Of a stretch of 56,898 nucleotides of DNA, positions 1 to 6,423 are shown piece by piece. Source of the DNA: Solobacterium sp. (GTDB lineage: Bacteria > Bacillota_I > Bacilli_A > Erysipelotrichales > Erysipelotrichaceae); assembly GCA_017404505.1 (NCBI GenBank), contig JAFRCE010000025.1, positions 1 through 56,898 on the forward strand, given 5' to 3'. Both the position numbers and the translations under genes were made by a program. Below the pieces are notes generated by a model. The model was not told where the DNA came from. It saw only the letters and a list, made by a program, of their open reading frames with translations, and did not search any database. Each line of letters opens with the position of its first letter. Within the stretch, counting starts at the first letter, position 1.

Positions 1-380
1 AAAAACATATAACAGCTGGATCTCATTTGGTCGGTGATGAGGACACTTCACTCACATATGCAGCGAATAAATTGAGTCTTACAAGAACAATGTATAAATC
101 AAATACTGAGGAAGCGTACAGAAATTTGGAGCCTGTTGATCCGCTATGTGCCCGTCTGAAATTTTTTATGGACAAACATAGAGGGTTTAAAAAAGAACTG
201 CTTCAGGATTATTTGAACCTTTTCATATTCATTAATAACGAGAAAAAAACGGATGGAGATCTCTATAAAGTAACTATTAAACTGTTAAAACTGATGTGTG
301 AACAAACGAAAAGTGGCTTAGATAGCAACTAAGCTACCAACACTTTGCTTTAACGGTTCGTTAATTTTAAGAAAGACCTG
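1..380 (+). mobile_element. Right end of an IS1595/ISXO2-type insertion sequence (left part outside the window)
   Basis: The window opens inside a transposase reading frame that ends at 332. The next gene homology (RidA) begins abruptly near 384 and lacks its first residues, so the element's right boundary should lie between about 333 and 383. I could not identify the terminal inverted repeat or target duplication because the left end is off the window. The family call rests on the transposase C-terminus only. Confidence 0.5.
3..332 (+). CDS. IS1595-family (ISXO2-like) transposase, C-terminal part
   Basis: The frame is open to the left edge, so this is a partial gene; the TTG at 27 is not a real start. 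The end of the protein has the typical close of the ISXO2-like DDE domain: a region resembling NxLHSRLKxFxxKxRG followed by YLQxYLNxFxF, seen here as PLCARLKFFMDKHRGF and LQDYLNLFIFINN. In this family that region contributes the last catalytic residues and the terminal helix. The gene is more A+T-rich than ridA, comK and mgtE just downstream, as expected for a mobile element. Whether the transposase is intact cannot be judged from here. Confidence 0.65.
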   Translation, partial: KHITAGSHLVGDEDTSLTYAANKLSLTRTMYKSNTEEAYRNLEPVDPLCARLKFFMDKHRGFKKELLQDYLNLFIFINNEKKTDGDLYKVTIKLLKLMCEQTKSGLDSN

Positions 381-383
381 AAC

Positions 384-788
384 AGCCGCTTCTCGGATGC
401 TTTGTGCATCGGTGATTTCATTTTTCTTTCCGCCCAGCTGCCGCTGGATCCGGAAACAGGCAAACTGATCTGTGAAGACTTCAAAGAACAGGCGAGACAG
501 TGTTTCCGCAATATCAAAGCGCTTCTGCAGCGGTGTGATCTGCCGCTGAACTATGTCCTGCAGACAACGGTATACTTAACCGAAATGGACCGCCTCGAAG
601 ACCTCGATGACGTATATGCCGAGTTCCTCGTCGAACCGCTGCCGACCCGTACCGTCGTCGGTGCCGCTTCCCTTCCTTTTGGCGCCAAGATCCAGATCGA
701 GGCCTACTGCATCGACTGCCGCGCTCTGGAAGTGCTGTGTGCCGGTGAGGAAGAGGAATGCTGTGACGGCAGTGTATGTGAACTGTAA
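384..788 (+). pseudogene. ridA: RidA (YjgF/UK114) family protein, N-terminus lost
   Basis: RidA enzymes hydrolyse reactive enamines and imines made by PLP enzymes. The body of the fold is clear: FIFLSAQLPLDPETGKL, the helix QARQCFRNIKALL, PTRTVVGAASLPFGAKIQIEA with the substrate-binding Arg, and the Glu of the IEA strand. The first 15-20 residues, including the conserved Tyr of the family's GPYSQA segment, are missing. The frame opens near 354 and begins to resemble RidA only around 384. The only start in frame is a TTG at 402 with no ribosome binding site. An IS element lies immediately upstream, so insertion or deletion probably removed the 5' end. The C-terminus has an unusual Cys-rich tail (ECCDGSVCEL). 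It could still be expressed as a short form. Confidence 0.6.
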
Positions 789-795
789 CACCGCA

Positions 796-1254
796 ATGAA
801 AAACTATCTGATACTTGAAACAGACAGAAATAAAGGAAAAGGTGTGGATGAAGAAGGAAACATTCACACTTTTGATATGCCCGCCCAACAGCTGATCCGT
901 ACATGGTGTCTCAGGAATGCTGCAACGATGAAAGGCCGTCAGGATGCCGCCCGGACACTGTTTGGCTGGCATCAGAAGATCCCCGTGCTGATATCTGAAA
1001 ACAGTCAGGAGATCTGGTTTCCGACCGCCGGTGAAAAGGCCGAAAAGAATACCTGGGTGCGCTATGAAGGCGTCTTTTCCTTCCATAAGAAAAATGAATA
1101 TGAAACGCTGATCCGGCTGATCAACGGAACGGAATGCGTTATCGCCTGCAACGTGAGGACAGTGCGCATGCAGATGAAACGATGCCAGCAGCTGCTGGAT
1201 TATCTTAGCCGGACAAAAGAAGAAGATTTCGGACATCCGCTGAAGTTTCTCTGA
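796..1254 (+). CDS. comK: ComK-type competence transcription factor
   Basis: ComK is the master activator of DNA-uptake genes in Bacillus, binding paired AT-boxes. This product of about 152 residues shows the family's ordered motifs: a Cys followed by a GR pair (MKGRQDAARTLFGW), the KIPVLIS strand, the WFPT motif with conserved FPT, a conserved Trp (NTWVRYEG), an F/I-x-NG turn (LINGTECVI), and a closing helix with conserved Gln (QMKRCQQLLDYL). It is shorter at both ends than B. subtilis ComK (192 aa). The ATG at 796 has no ribosome binding site; a GTG at 763, inside ridA, has GAGGA five bases upstream and may be the true start. It sits 7 bp after ridA. comEA and comEC lie 20 kb downstream in the same window. 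Confidence 0.8.
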   Translation: MKNYLILETDRNKGKGVDEEGNIHTFDMPAQQLIRTWCLRNAATMKGRQDAARTLFGWHQKIPVLISENSQEIWFPTAGEKAEKNTWVRYEGVFSFHKKNEYETLIRLINGTECVIACNVRTVRMQMKRCQQLLDYLSRTKEEDFGHPLKFL

Positions 1255-1275
1255 CAGATATTCATGAATGTAAAG

Positions 1276-1298
1276 AGCCGGATGTATTTCGGCTTTTT
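1276..1298 (+). terminator. Weak intrinsic terminator after comK
   Basis: AGCCG (1276-1280) can pair with CGGCT (1290-1294) across a 9-base loop, followed by TTTT. The stem is only 5 bp, so termination may be partial. Confidence 0.45.
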
Positions 1299-1375
1299 CA
1301 TTTAAATTTAAGGTTACCTGAATCAACAGGGATGGTAAACTGTAAGGGTAGGATTCACGGAAAGGGGAAGATCAT

Positions 1376-2758
1376 ATGACGTATCAGAAAGAAAGCTTTG
1401 ATGCCCTTGTCGAACGGATGAGCGAATACCTCTCTCAGAAGAAGTACGTTCAGGCAAGGGAAACACTGGTCGATCTTGAACCTGTTGACATTGCTTTTAT
1501 CATGGAAAGCCTGCCGGAAGATACGATCCCGGTCGTTTTCCGTTTACTGCCGAAAGAACTCGCCGCCGAAGTCTTTGTCGAACTCGATACCGACTCCCAG
1601 GAAAAACTGATCAAGGGATTCTCCAAATCCGAACTGAAAGAAGTCGTTGACGAACTGTATCTGGATGACGTCGTCGACATTATTGAAGAGATGCCGGCCA
1701 ACGTGGTAAAGCGCATCATCGCTTCCGCCGATGCCGATACGAGAAGGGATATCAACAATATCCTGCGTTATCCTGAATCTTCCACTGGCTCGATCATGAC
1801 GACCGAGTATATCGACCTTAAGACCAATATGACCGTCGCTGACGCTCTGAAAAAGATCCGCCGTGTCGGTCAGGATATGGAGACGATCAACGTCATGTAC
1901 GTCACGGATCCCGCCCGTCATCTTCTCGGTTATGTCACCATCCGCGACCTGCTGCTCGCTGATGAAAATGACACCATGGAAGAAATCATGGATGACAGCA
2001 TCATTTCCGCGTCCACCATGGACGACCAGGAAGAAACAGCCCGTAAGTTCGGCAAGTACGACTTCCTGACCATGCCGGTCGTCGACAAGGAAAAGCGTCT
2101 GGTCGGTATCGTTACCGTCGACGATGCTCTGGACGTCCTGGTTGAAGAGACGACGGAAGACATCGAACGAATGGCCGCTATTACGCCGACCGACGATTCC
2201 TATCTGAACACCGGCATTATCGACACCGTGAAATCCCGTATTCCCTGGCTGCTTCTGCTGATGGTTTCCGCGACTTTCACCGGTCAGATCATTTCATCTT
2301 TTGAAGACGCTCTGGCTGCCTTCACGGTACTGACCGCCTATATCCCGATGCTGATGGACACCGGTGGTAACTGCGGTTCGCAGGCCAGTGTCACCGTTAT
2401 CCGCGGTATTTCCCTGGATGAAATCAAACTGAAAGATCTGGGTGCCGTCATCTGGAAAGAGATCCGGGTCGCCGTGATCATCGGTATGATCCTTGCGATA
2501 TGCAACTTCGCCAAGCTGATGCTGGTCGACAAGATGCTGTTCGGCAATCCGATCACCGTCACTGTCGCAGCAGTTATCTGTCTGACTCTGGTGTTTACCG
2601 TTTTCGCGGCCAAACTGGTCGGCTGCTCACTGCCGATCCTGGCCAAGGCACTGGGCTTTGATCCGGCTGTCATGGCTTCACCGTTTATCACGACGATCGT
2701 CGACGCGATCTCACTGCTGATCTACTTCCAGTTCGCGAAGATCATCCTGCATATCTGA
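1376..2758 (+). CDS. mgtE: MgtE family magnesium transporter
   Basis: A Mg2+-gated magnesium channel of the cytoplasmic membrane. The 460-residue product has the full family layout: a cytoplasmic superhelical N domain (about 30-130), a pair of CBS domains (about 138-260), a connecting helix, and five transmembrane helices from about 288 to the end. The family signature PMLMDTGGNCGSQ is at 324-336; its acidic residue and GGN turn line the pore in known MgtE structures. AGGGGAAG precedes the ATG by about 5 bases. The upstream gap is only about 120 bp and shows no M-box riboswitch, so control is probably by direct Mg2+ gating of the protein. A strong bidirectional terminator follows. Confidence 0.95.
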   Translation: MTYQKESFDALVERMSEYLSQKKYVQARETLVDLEPVDIAFIMESLPEDTIPVVFRLLPKELAAEVFVELDTDSQEKLIKGFSKSELKEVVDELYLDDVVDIIEEMPANVVKRIIASADADTRRDINNILRYPESSTGSIMTTEYIDLKTNMTVADALKKIRRVGQDMETINVMYVTDPARHLLGYVTIRDLLLADENDTMEEIMDDSIISASTMDDQEETARKFGKYDFLTMPVVDKEKRLVGIVTVDDALDVLVEETTEDIERMAAITPTDDSYLNTGIIDTVKSRIPWLLLLMVSATFTGQIISSFEDALAAFTVLTAYIPMLMDTGGNCGSQASVTVIRGISLDEIKLKDLGAVIWKEIRVAVIIGMILAICNFAKLMLVDKMLFGNPITVTVAAVICLTLVFTVFAAKLVGCSLPILAKALGFDPAVMASPFITTIVDAISLLIYFQFAKIILHI

Positions 2759-2782
2759 CAGGAATTACAAATATAAAAAAAC

Positions 2783-2824
2783 AGGATGTCCGTTTCCCGT
2801 AAGGGGAAGCAGACATCCTTTTAT
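2783..2824. terminator. Bidirectional terminator between mgtE and the lipoprotein gene
   Basis: AGGATGTC (2783-2790) pairs with GACATCCT (2812-2819). The inner arm carries a second stem (TTTCCC/GGGGAA). T residues follow on the plus strand, and an A run at 2775-2781 supplies the U tract for the convergent minus-strand transcript. Confidence 0.85.
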
Positions 2825-2841
2825 CTGAAACTGAATACGGA

Positions 2842-3444
2842 TTATTCGGCGAGAATATCACCAAGACCTGCAAAGATCACGGATTTGATCTTCATTGTCC
2901 GGATTGCTTCTTCCGGATCGACGTCGAAGTTATCGACTTTGCCGTCGAATGCAACGTTGTAGCTGTGGGGACCGTAATGGAAATTGTATTCCATCGTATT
3001 CAGGTCGCTGATCCAGACGATCCATCCTGCATCCAGAAGATCACCGCCGGTTTTCCCGATCAGCTTGCCAAGTTCATCCTGGCTCATTGCGGTTTCATTG
3101 AGATGTTCTGTTCTGGCAATCGGAAGAGCGGAAATCAGTTTATAGAGTTTCTCGTCATGATCCTCATCCATAATGGAGAGCTGGTCAACCGCTTCGGCAG
3201 TTTCTTTTGGCAGCTCCACAAAGAAGCGGTAGCATTCACCGTCCTTGTCGATCGCATAGACGAATTTGTTCTCTGACTGGGACCATTCTGTCGTGCCGGC
3301 TTCCACGGCGAATGCATCGGCAACTGTTTTGATACTCGCCGGGTCGAATGCATCGGTGTCCGTATTGCTGTTCTGCGTGCTGCAGGCGGATGCGAGTGTA
3401 AGACTCATGACTGCTGCCAGCAGCATCTTTCCTGTTTTCTTCAT
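2842..3444 (-). CDS. Putative lipoprotein of unknown function
   Basis: A 200-residue product with a lipoprotein signal peptide: two Lys near the N-terminus, a hydrophobic stretch and the lipobox LASAC, so the mature protein would begin at Cys21 and be anchored to the outer face of the membrane. The mature part is acidic, starts with an S/T/D/N-rich linker and contains no domain I recognise. It begins 32 bp after the trpS stop with AAAGGAA upstream of the ATG and no promoter visible between. It is therefore probably co-transcribed with trpS and subject to the tryptophan T-box. No link to tryptophan is evident in the protein itself. Confidence 0.75.
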   Translation of the reverse strand: MKKTGKMLLAAVMSLTLASACSTQNSNTDTDAFDPASIKTVADAFAVEAGTTEWSQSENKFVYAIDKDGECYRFFVELPKETAEAVDQLSIMDEDHDEKLYKLISALPIARTEHLNETAMSQDELGKLIGKTGGDLLDAGWIVWISDLNTMEYNFHYGPHSYNVAFDGKVDNFDVDPEEAIRTMKIKSVIFAGLGDILAE

Positions 3445-3476
3445 TCGGTGTGATTCCTTTCTTCAGACCTGATGGA

Positions 3477-4466
3477 TCAGATAATTTCCATGCCGATGGC
3501 TTTCTGGACTTTCGCCAGTTTGGCATCAGCAATTTTGTTTGCCCGGTCAGAACCGATGGCAAGCGCTTCGTTGATTTCACCACTGGCAAGAATCTCCTGA
3601 TATCTTCCCTGGATCATTTCCAGTGTCTCGCATACCTTGTCCGCGACCGCACGCTTGAAGTCGCCGTAACCCTTACCGGCGAATTCAGCTTCGATGTCAG
3701 CCATCGGACGGTCGTTGCTGAGGGAGGAGAGGATCTGCATCAGATTGGAAATACCGGGCTGGTTTTCCGGGTCGAATTTCACCTGACCGAGCGAATCGGT
3801 CACGGCCGACATGACTTTCTTGCGGGCTGTCTTCAGATCGTCGAGCAGATAGATGCATCCCTTGTTTGTTTCATCGGATTTTGACATCTTCTTCGAAGGA
3901 TCGGAAAGGGACATGATGCGGGCGCCGACCTTGGCAATCAGCGGTTCCGGTACCTTGAAGAGATCGCCGTAACGGTTGTTCATGCGTTCGGCAACATCAC
4001 GGGTCAGTTCGACATGCTGTTTCTGATCTTCACCGACCGGTACGTAATCCGAATCATAAAGAAGGATATCAGCCGCCATCAGAGCCGGATATGTATACAG
4101 TCCGCCTGACAGATTTCTTTCACCTTTAGCCTGTTTGTCCTTGAACTGCGTCATGCGGTTCAGTTCACCCATATATGTATGGCAGCACATGATATAACCG
4201 AGCTGGGCATGGGCGCGCACGTCGGTCTGCAGGAAGATCGTTGCCTTCTTCGGATCCAGTCCGCAGGCCAGATACAGGGCCACGCAGTCACGCAGGTTGG
4301 CGTGCAGTTCCTGAGGATCCTGCGGTACGGTAATGCAGTGCAGATTGGCAATGAAGGCATACATTTCATATTCGTCCTGGTATTCGACAAAATGCTTGAG
4401 AGCGCCGATATAATTGCCTAAATGAAGCTGTCCGGTAGGCTTGATGCCTGATAACATTCTTTTCAT
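3477..4466 (-). CDS. trpS: Tryptophan-tRNA ligase
   Basis: Charges tRNA(Trp) with tryptophan; class I synthetase. The 329-residue product has the HIGH-type motif at 15-18 (HLGN, within TGQLHLGNYIGA) and KMSKS at 193-197, and its length fits bacterial TrpRS. The ATG at 4466 has GGAG about 11 bases upstream. The frame is open further back to 4508, and the ATG at 4475 sits only two bases from that same Shine-Dalgarno, so I prefer 4466. The gene is preceded by a T-box leader with a specifier matching tRNA(Trp). A lipoprotein gene follows in the same direction. Confidence 0.95.
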   Translation of the reverse strand: MKRMLSGIKPTGQLHLGNYIGALKHFVEYQDEYEMYAFIANLHCITVPQDPQELHANLRDCVALYLACGLDPKKATIFLQTDVRAHAQLGYIMCCHTYMGELNRMTQFKDKQAKGERNLSGGLYTYPALMAADILLYDSDYVPVGEDQKQHVELTRDVAERMNNRYGDLFKVPEPLIAKVGARIMSLSDPSKKMSKSDETNKGCIYLLDDLKTARKKVMSAVTDSLGQVKFDPENQPGISNLMQILSSLSNDRPMADIEAEFAGKGYGDFKRAVADKVCETLEMIQGRYQEILASGEINEALAIGSDRANKIADAKLAKVQKAIGMEII

Positions 4467-4495
4467 ACTGTCCATTTCTCCTTCAGTAAAAATAA

Positions 4496-4711
4496 AAAAC
4501 CCTTCCATGAAGGGACGCTTGCTGAGCGCGGTGCCACCCGACTTACCGGCAGTTTCTGCCAGTCACTTGCCGGGATAACGGACCGTCCGGATTCCCGCAG
4601 GGGAAATCAGTGCTCACAGGTTCCAGCGCATCGCAGAGGTATGAACGGCTCGCATCAGACGCCGTCTTTCTGAACAGGGACCCGGTTGGATGCATGCACC
4701 TGATCATCGCT
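4496..4711 (-). promoter_or_regulatory. T-box leader of trpS (tRNA-Trp sensing)
   Basis: Read on the minus strand, the conserved T-box core GGGTGGCACCGCG lies at about 4527-4539. Upstream is a long stem I beginning GATGATCAGG. A likely specifier TGG (complement of 4623-4625), followed by A, matches the tRNA(Trp) anticodon CCA. Downstream the terminator CCCTTC-ATG-GAAGGG (4500-4514) is followed by six T (4494-4499). Uncharged tRNA(Trp) would stabilise the antiterminator and switch on trpS. Confidence 0.85.
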
Positions 4712-4717
4712 TTTTTT

Positions 4718-4746
4718 ATTTAAACATACTTGCTGTTTCTTTTCAA
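4718..4746 (-). promoter_or_regulatory. Promoter of the trpS T-box transcript
   Basis: On the minus strand TTGAAA (4741-4746) and TTAAAT (4718-4723) are separated by 17 bases, just upstream of the T-box. Confidence 0.6.
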
Positions 4747-4768
4747 GATAAGAGGCTATTGACGGCTA

Positions 4769-4777
4769 TGCTATAAT
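4769..4777 (+). promoter_or_regulatory. Extended -10 promoter of spx
   Basis: TGcTATAAT lies about 20 bases before the spx start. The TG extension compensates for the lack of a clear -35. The same TGcTATAAT form recurs before ireB, greA and holA in this window. Confidence 0.6.
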
Positions 4778-4797
4778 GCTAGAGAAAGGAGGAGACT

Positions 4798-5244
4798 ATG
4801 ATCGTTGTATATACTTCTCCGGGCTGTGCGAGCTGCCGCAAAGTCAAGCAGTGGCTGAAAGACAGAGACCTCCCGTTCATAGAAAAGAACATCTTCAAAA
4901 CACTGTTGAATACCAATGAAATCAAACATCTTCTGATGCGCAGTGAGAACGGCAGCGATGATATTATCTCCAAGCGGTCAAAGATCATCCAGGAAAGCAG
5001 CATTGATATCGATGCCATGACAACGGATGAACTGATCAATTTCATCAAACAGAATCCCAGTGTCCTCAAGCGTCCGATCATTCTGAATGAAACCAGTTTC
5101 CAGGTTGGTTATGACGAAGAGGAAATTGCCGTATTCGTACCGCAGGAACTGCGCAAGGTCGCGGAAGGCAACTACTGCCGGAGCTGTCCGAGTTACAAAG
5201 CATGCGAAAGTATCAGAGAAAGAGAAGAATCTGCCGAAGCATGA
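4798..5244 (+). CDS. spx: Spx/ArsC-family redox-responsive transcription regulator
   Basis: Spx binds the alpha C-terminal domain of RNA polymerase and reprogrammes transcription under thiol stress. The product has the N-terminal thioredoxin-like fold with the redox switch C10-x-x-C13 and the family segment RPIILNETSFQVGYDEEEI near 97-115. At 148 residues it is about 15 longer than B. subtilis Spx (131). The extra C-terminal part carries three more Cys (YCRSCPSYKAC), which I do not associate with typical Spx. AAGGAGGAG precedes the ATG. Its terminator overlaps the end of the gene, so it is monocistronic. MgsR-like or ArsC-like family members cannot be excluded. Confidence 0.85.
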   Translation: MIVVYTSPGCASCRKVKQWLKDRDLPFIEKNIFKTLLNTNEIKHLLMRSENGSDDIISKRSKIIQESSIDIDAMTTDELINFIKQNPSVLKRPIILNETSFQVGYDEEEIAVFVPQELRKVAEGNYCRSCPSYKACESIREREESAEA

Positions 5245-5272
5245 AGGAAATGCTGAAGGATTCTTCTTTTTT
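5224..5272 (+). terminator. Terminator of spx overlapping its stop codon
   Basis: GAAGAATC (5224-5231) pairs with GATTCTTC (5259-5266), with an inner AGCAT/ATGCT stem, and is followed by six T. The upstream arm lies inside the spx coding region. Confidence 0.8.
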
Positions 5273-5281
5273 CTGTATAAT
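5253..5281 (+). promoter_or_regulatory. Probable leaderless promoter of mnmA
   Basis: TATAAT at 5276-5281 is preceded by TG. With normal spacing the +1 is about 5288, while the mnmA ATG is at 5290, leaving 0-2 bases of leader and no Shine-Dalgarno. The -35 (5253-5258, CTGAAG) is weak and lies inside the spx terminator. Confidence 0.55.
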
Positions 5282-5289
5282 AGTTGGGT

Positions 5290-6423
5290 ATGAAAATTCT
5301 GGTAGGTTTATCTGGCGGCGTTGACAGTGCCGTCGCCGCATATCTTTTAAAAGAGCAGGGCTATGACGTGACCTGCGCTTTCATGCGCAACTGGGATTCA
5401 CTGGCCAATGACGATTTTAACGGCAATCCGACCGTCAACGATCCGGTCTGCCCGCAGGAAGCGGATTATAATGACGCACTTGCGACAGCCGAAAAGCTGG
5501 GTCTGCCGCTACTGCGGATCGACTTCATCAAAGAATACTGGGATGATGTCTTTAAAACCTTCCTTTCCGAATACCGGCGCGGCCGCACGCCCAATCCGGA
5601 TATTCTTTGCAATAAATATATCAAATTCGACAGTTTCATGAAGTTTGCCCAGGAACAGGGTTTTGATACGGTCGCCACCGGTCACTATGCCAAAAACGGC
5701 TGGGAAAACGGCCGGGCAGTATTGCTGAAAGCGGATGATCGTAACAAGGACCAGTCGTATTTTCTGGCGGAAATCAGCCGTGACGTTCTTGACCATGTCG
5801 TCTTTCCGCTTGGCAGCATTGATAAGACAGAAGTCAGGAAGATCGCGGAAGAACTGGATCTTTCGATTGCTCATAAAAAAGACTCGACCGGTATCTGCTT
5901 TATCGGCGAGCGGCATTTCCGCGCGTTCCTGAGCAATTATCTGCCGATGAAACCGGGCCGTATCCTGAATATCGCGGACGGCAGAGAAGTCGGCCGTCAT
6001 CAGGGTGTCATGTATTATACGATCGGCCAGCGCAAAGGCCTCGATATCGGCGGTATCGGACCGTTCTTTGTCATCGGCAAGAATGTCGAAAAGAACGAAT
6101 TGTATGTCACGGACGCCGCTCATGAGGAATACCTTTACAGTGACAGCTGCCTCATCACCGGTGTCAACTGGCTGGCAGACAGAGAACTGCCGCTTTCCTG
6201 CACGGCGAAATTCCGTTACCGCCAGCAGGATAATCCGGTCCTTATTTCAAGGAATGACGACGGCACTCTGACGGCATCCTATCCGCAGACGATCCGCTCT
6301 GTGACACCGGGCCAGGAAGCCGTGATCTATGACGGTGACACTGTTATCTGCGGCGGCCAGATCGAAAAAGTTTTCCGAAACGGCGAAGATCTTCAGGAAA
6401 TGATCCTGAATCGGTTTATATGA
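5290..6423 (+). CDS. mnmA: tRNA-specific 2-thiouridylase MnmA
   Basis: Thiolates U34 of tRNA(Lys), tRNA(Glu) and tRNA(Gln) using ATP and a persulfide relay. The 377-residue product carries the PP-loop SGGVDS at 8-13 and the two catalytic cysteines C107 (NPDILCNKYIKF) and C203 (GICFIGER), followed by the central and beta-barrel domains of normal length. An in-frame TTG exists at 5284, but the ATG at 5290 matches the family start MKILVGLSGG. No Shine-Dalgarno precedes it, and a -10 box lies just upstream, so the mRNA is probably leaderless. The last four bases overlap recD2, indicating coupled translation. Confidence 0.95.
   Translation: MKILVGLSGGVDSAVAAYLLKEQGYDVTCAFMRNWDSLANDDFNGNPTVNDPVCPQEADYNDALATAEKLGLPLLRIDFIKEYWDDVFKTFLSEYRRGRTPNPDILCNKYIKFDSFMKFAQEQGFDTVATGHYAKNGWENGRAVLLKADDRNKDQSYFLAEISRDVLDHVVFPLGSIDKTEVRKIAEELDLSIAHKKDSTGICFIGERHFRAFLSNYLPMKPGRILNIADGREVGRHQGVMYYTIGQRKGLDIGGIGPFFVIGKNVEKNELYVTDAAHEEYLYSDSCLITGVNWLADRELPLSCTAKFRYRQQDNPVLISRNDDGTLTASYPQTIRSVTPGQEAVIYDGDTVICGGQIEKVFRNGEDLQEMILNRFI

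Noticed and set aside
514..1326. 270-codon open frame antisense to ridA and comK
   Set aside because: Both overlapped plus-strand genes have recognisable protein motifs; this frame has none.
1255..1375. M-box magnesium riboswitch before mgtE
   Set aside because: The gap is about 120 bases, shorter than an M-box, and holds a terminator of comK; no conserved core is visible.
4759..4777. TTGACG as the -35 for spx
   Set aside because: It is only 7 bases from TATAAT; the extended -10 is the better explanation.
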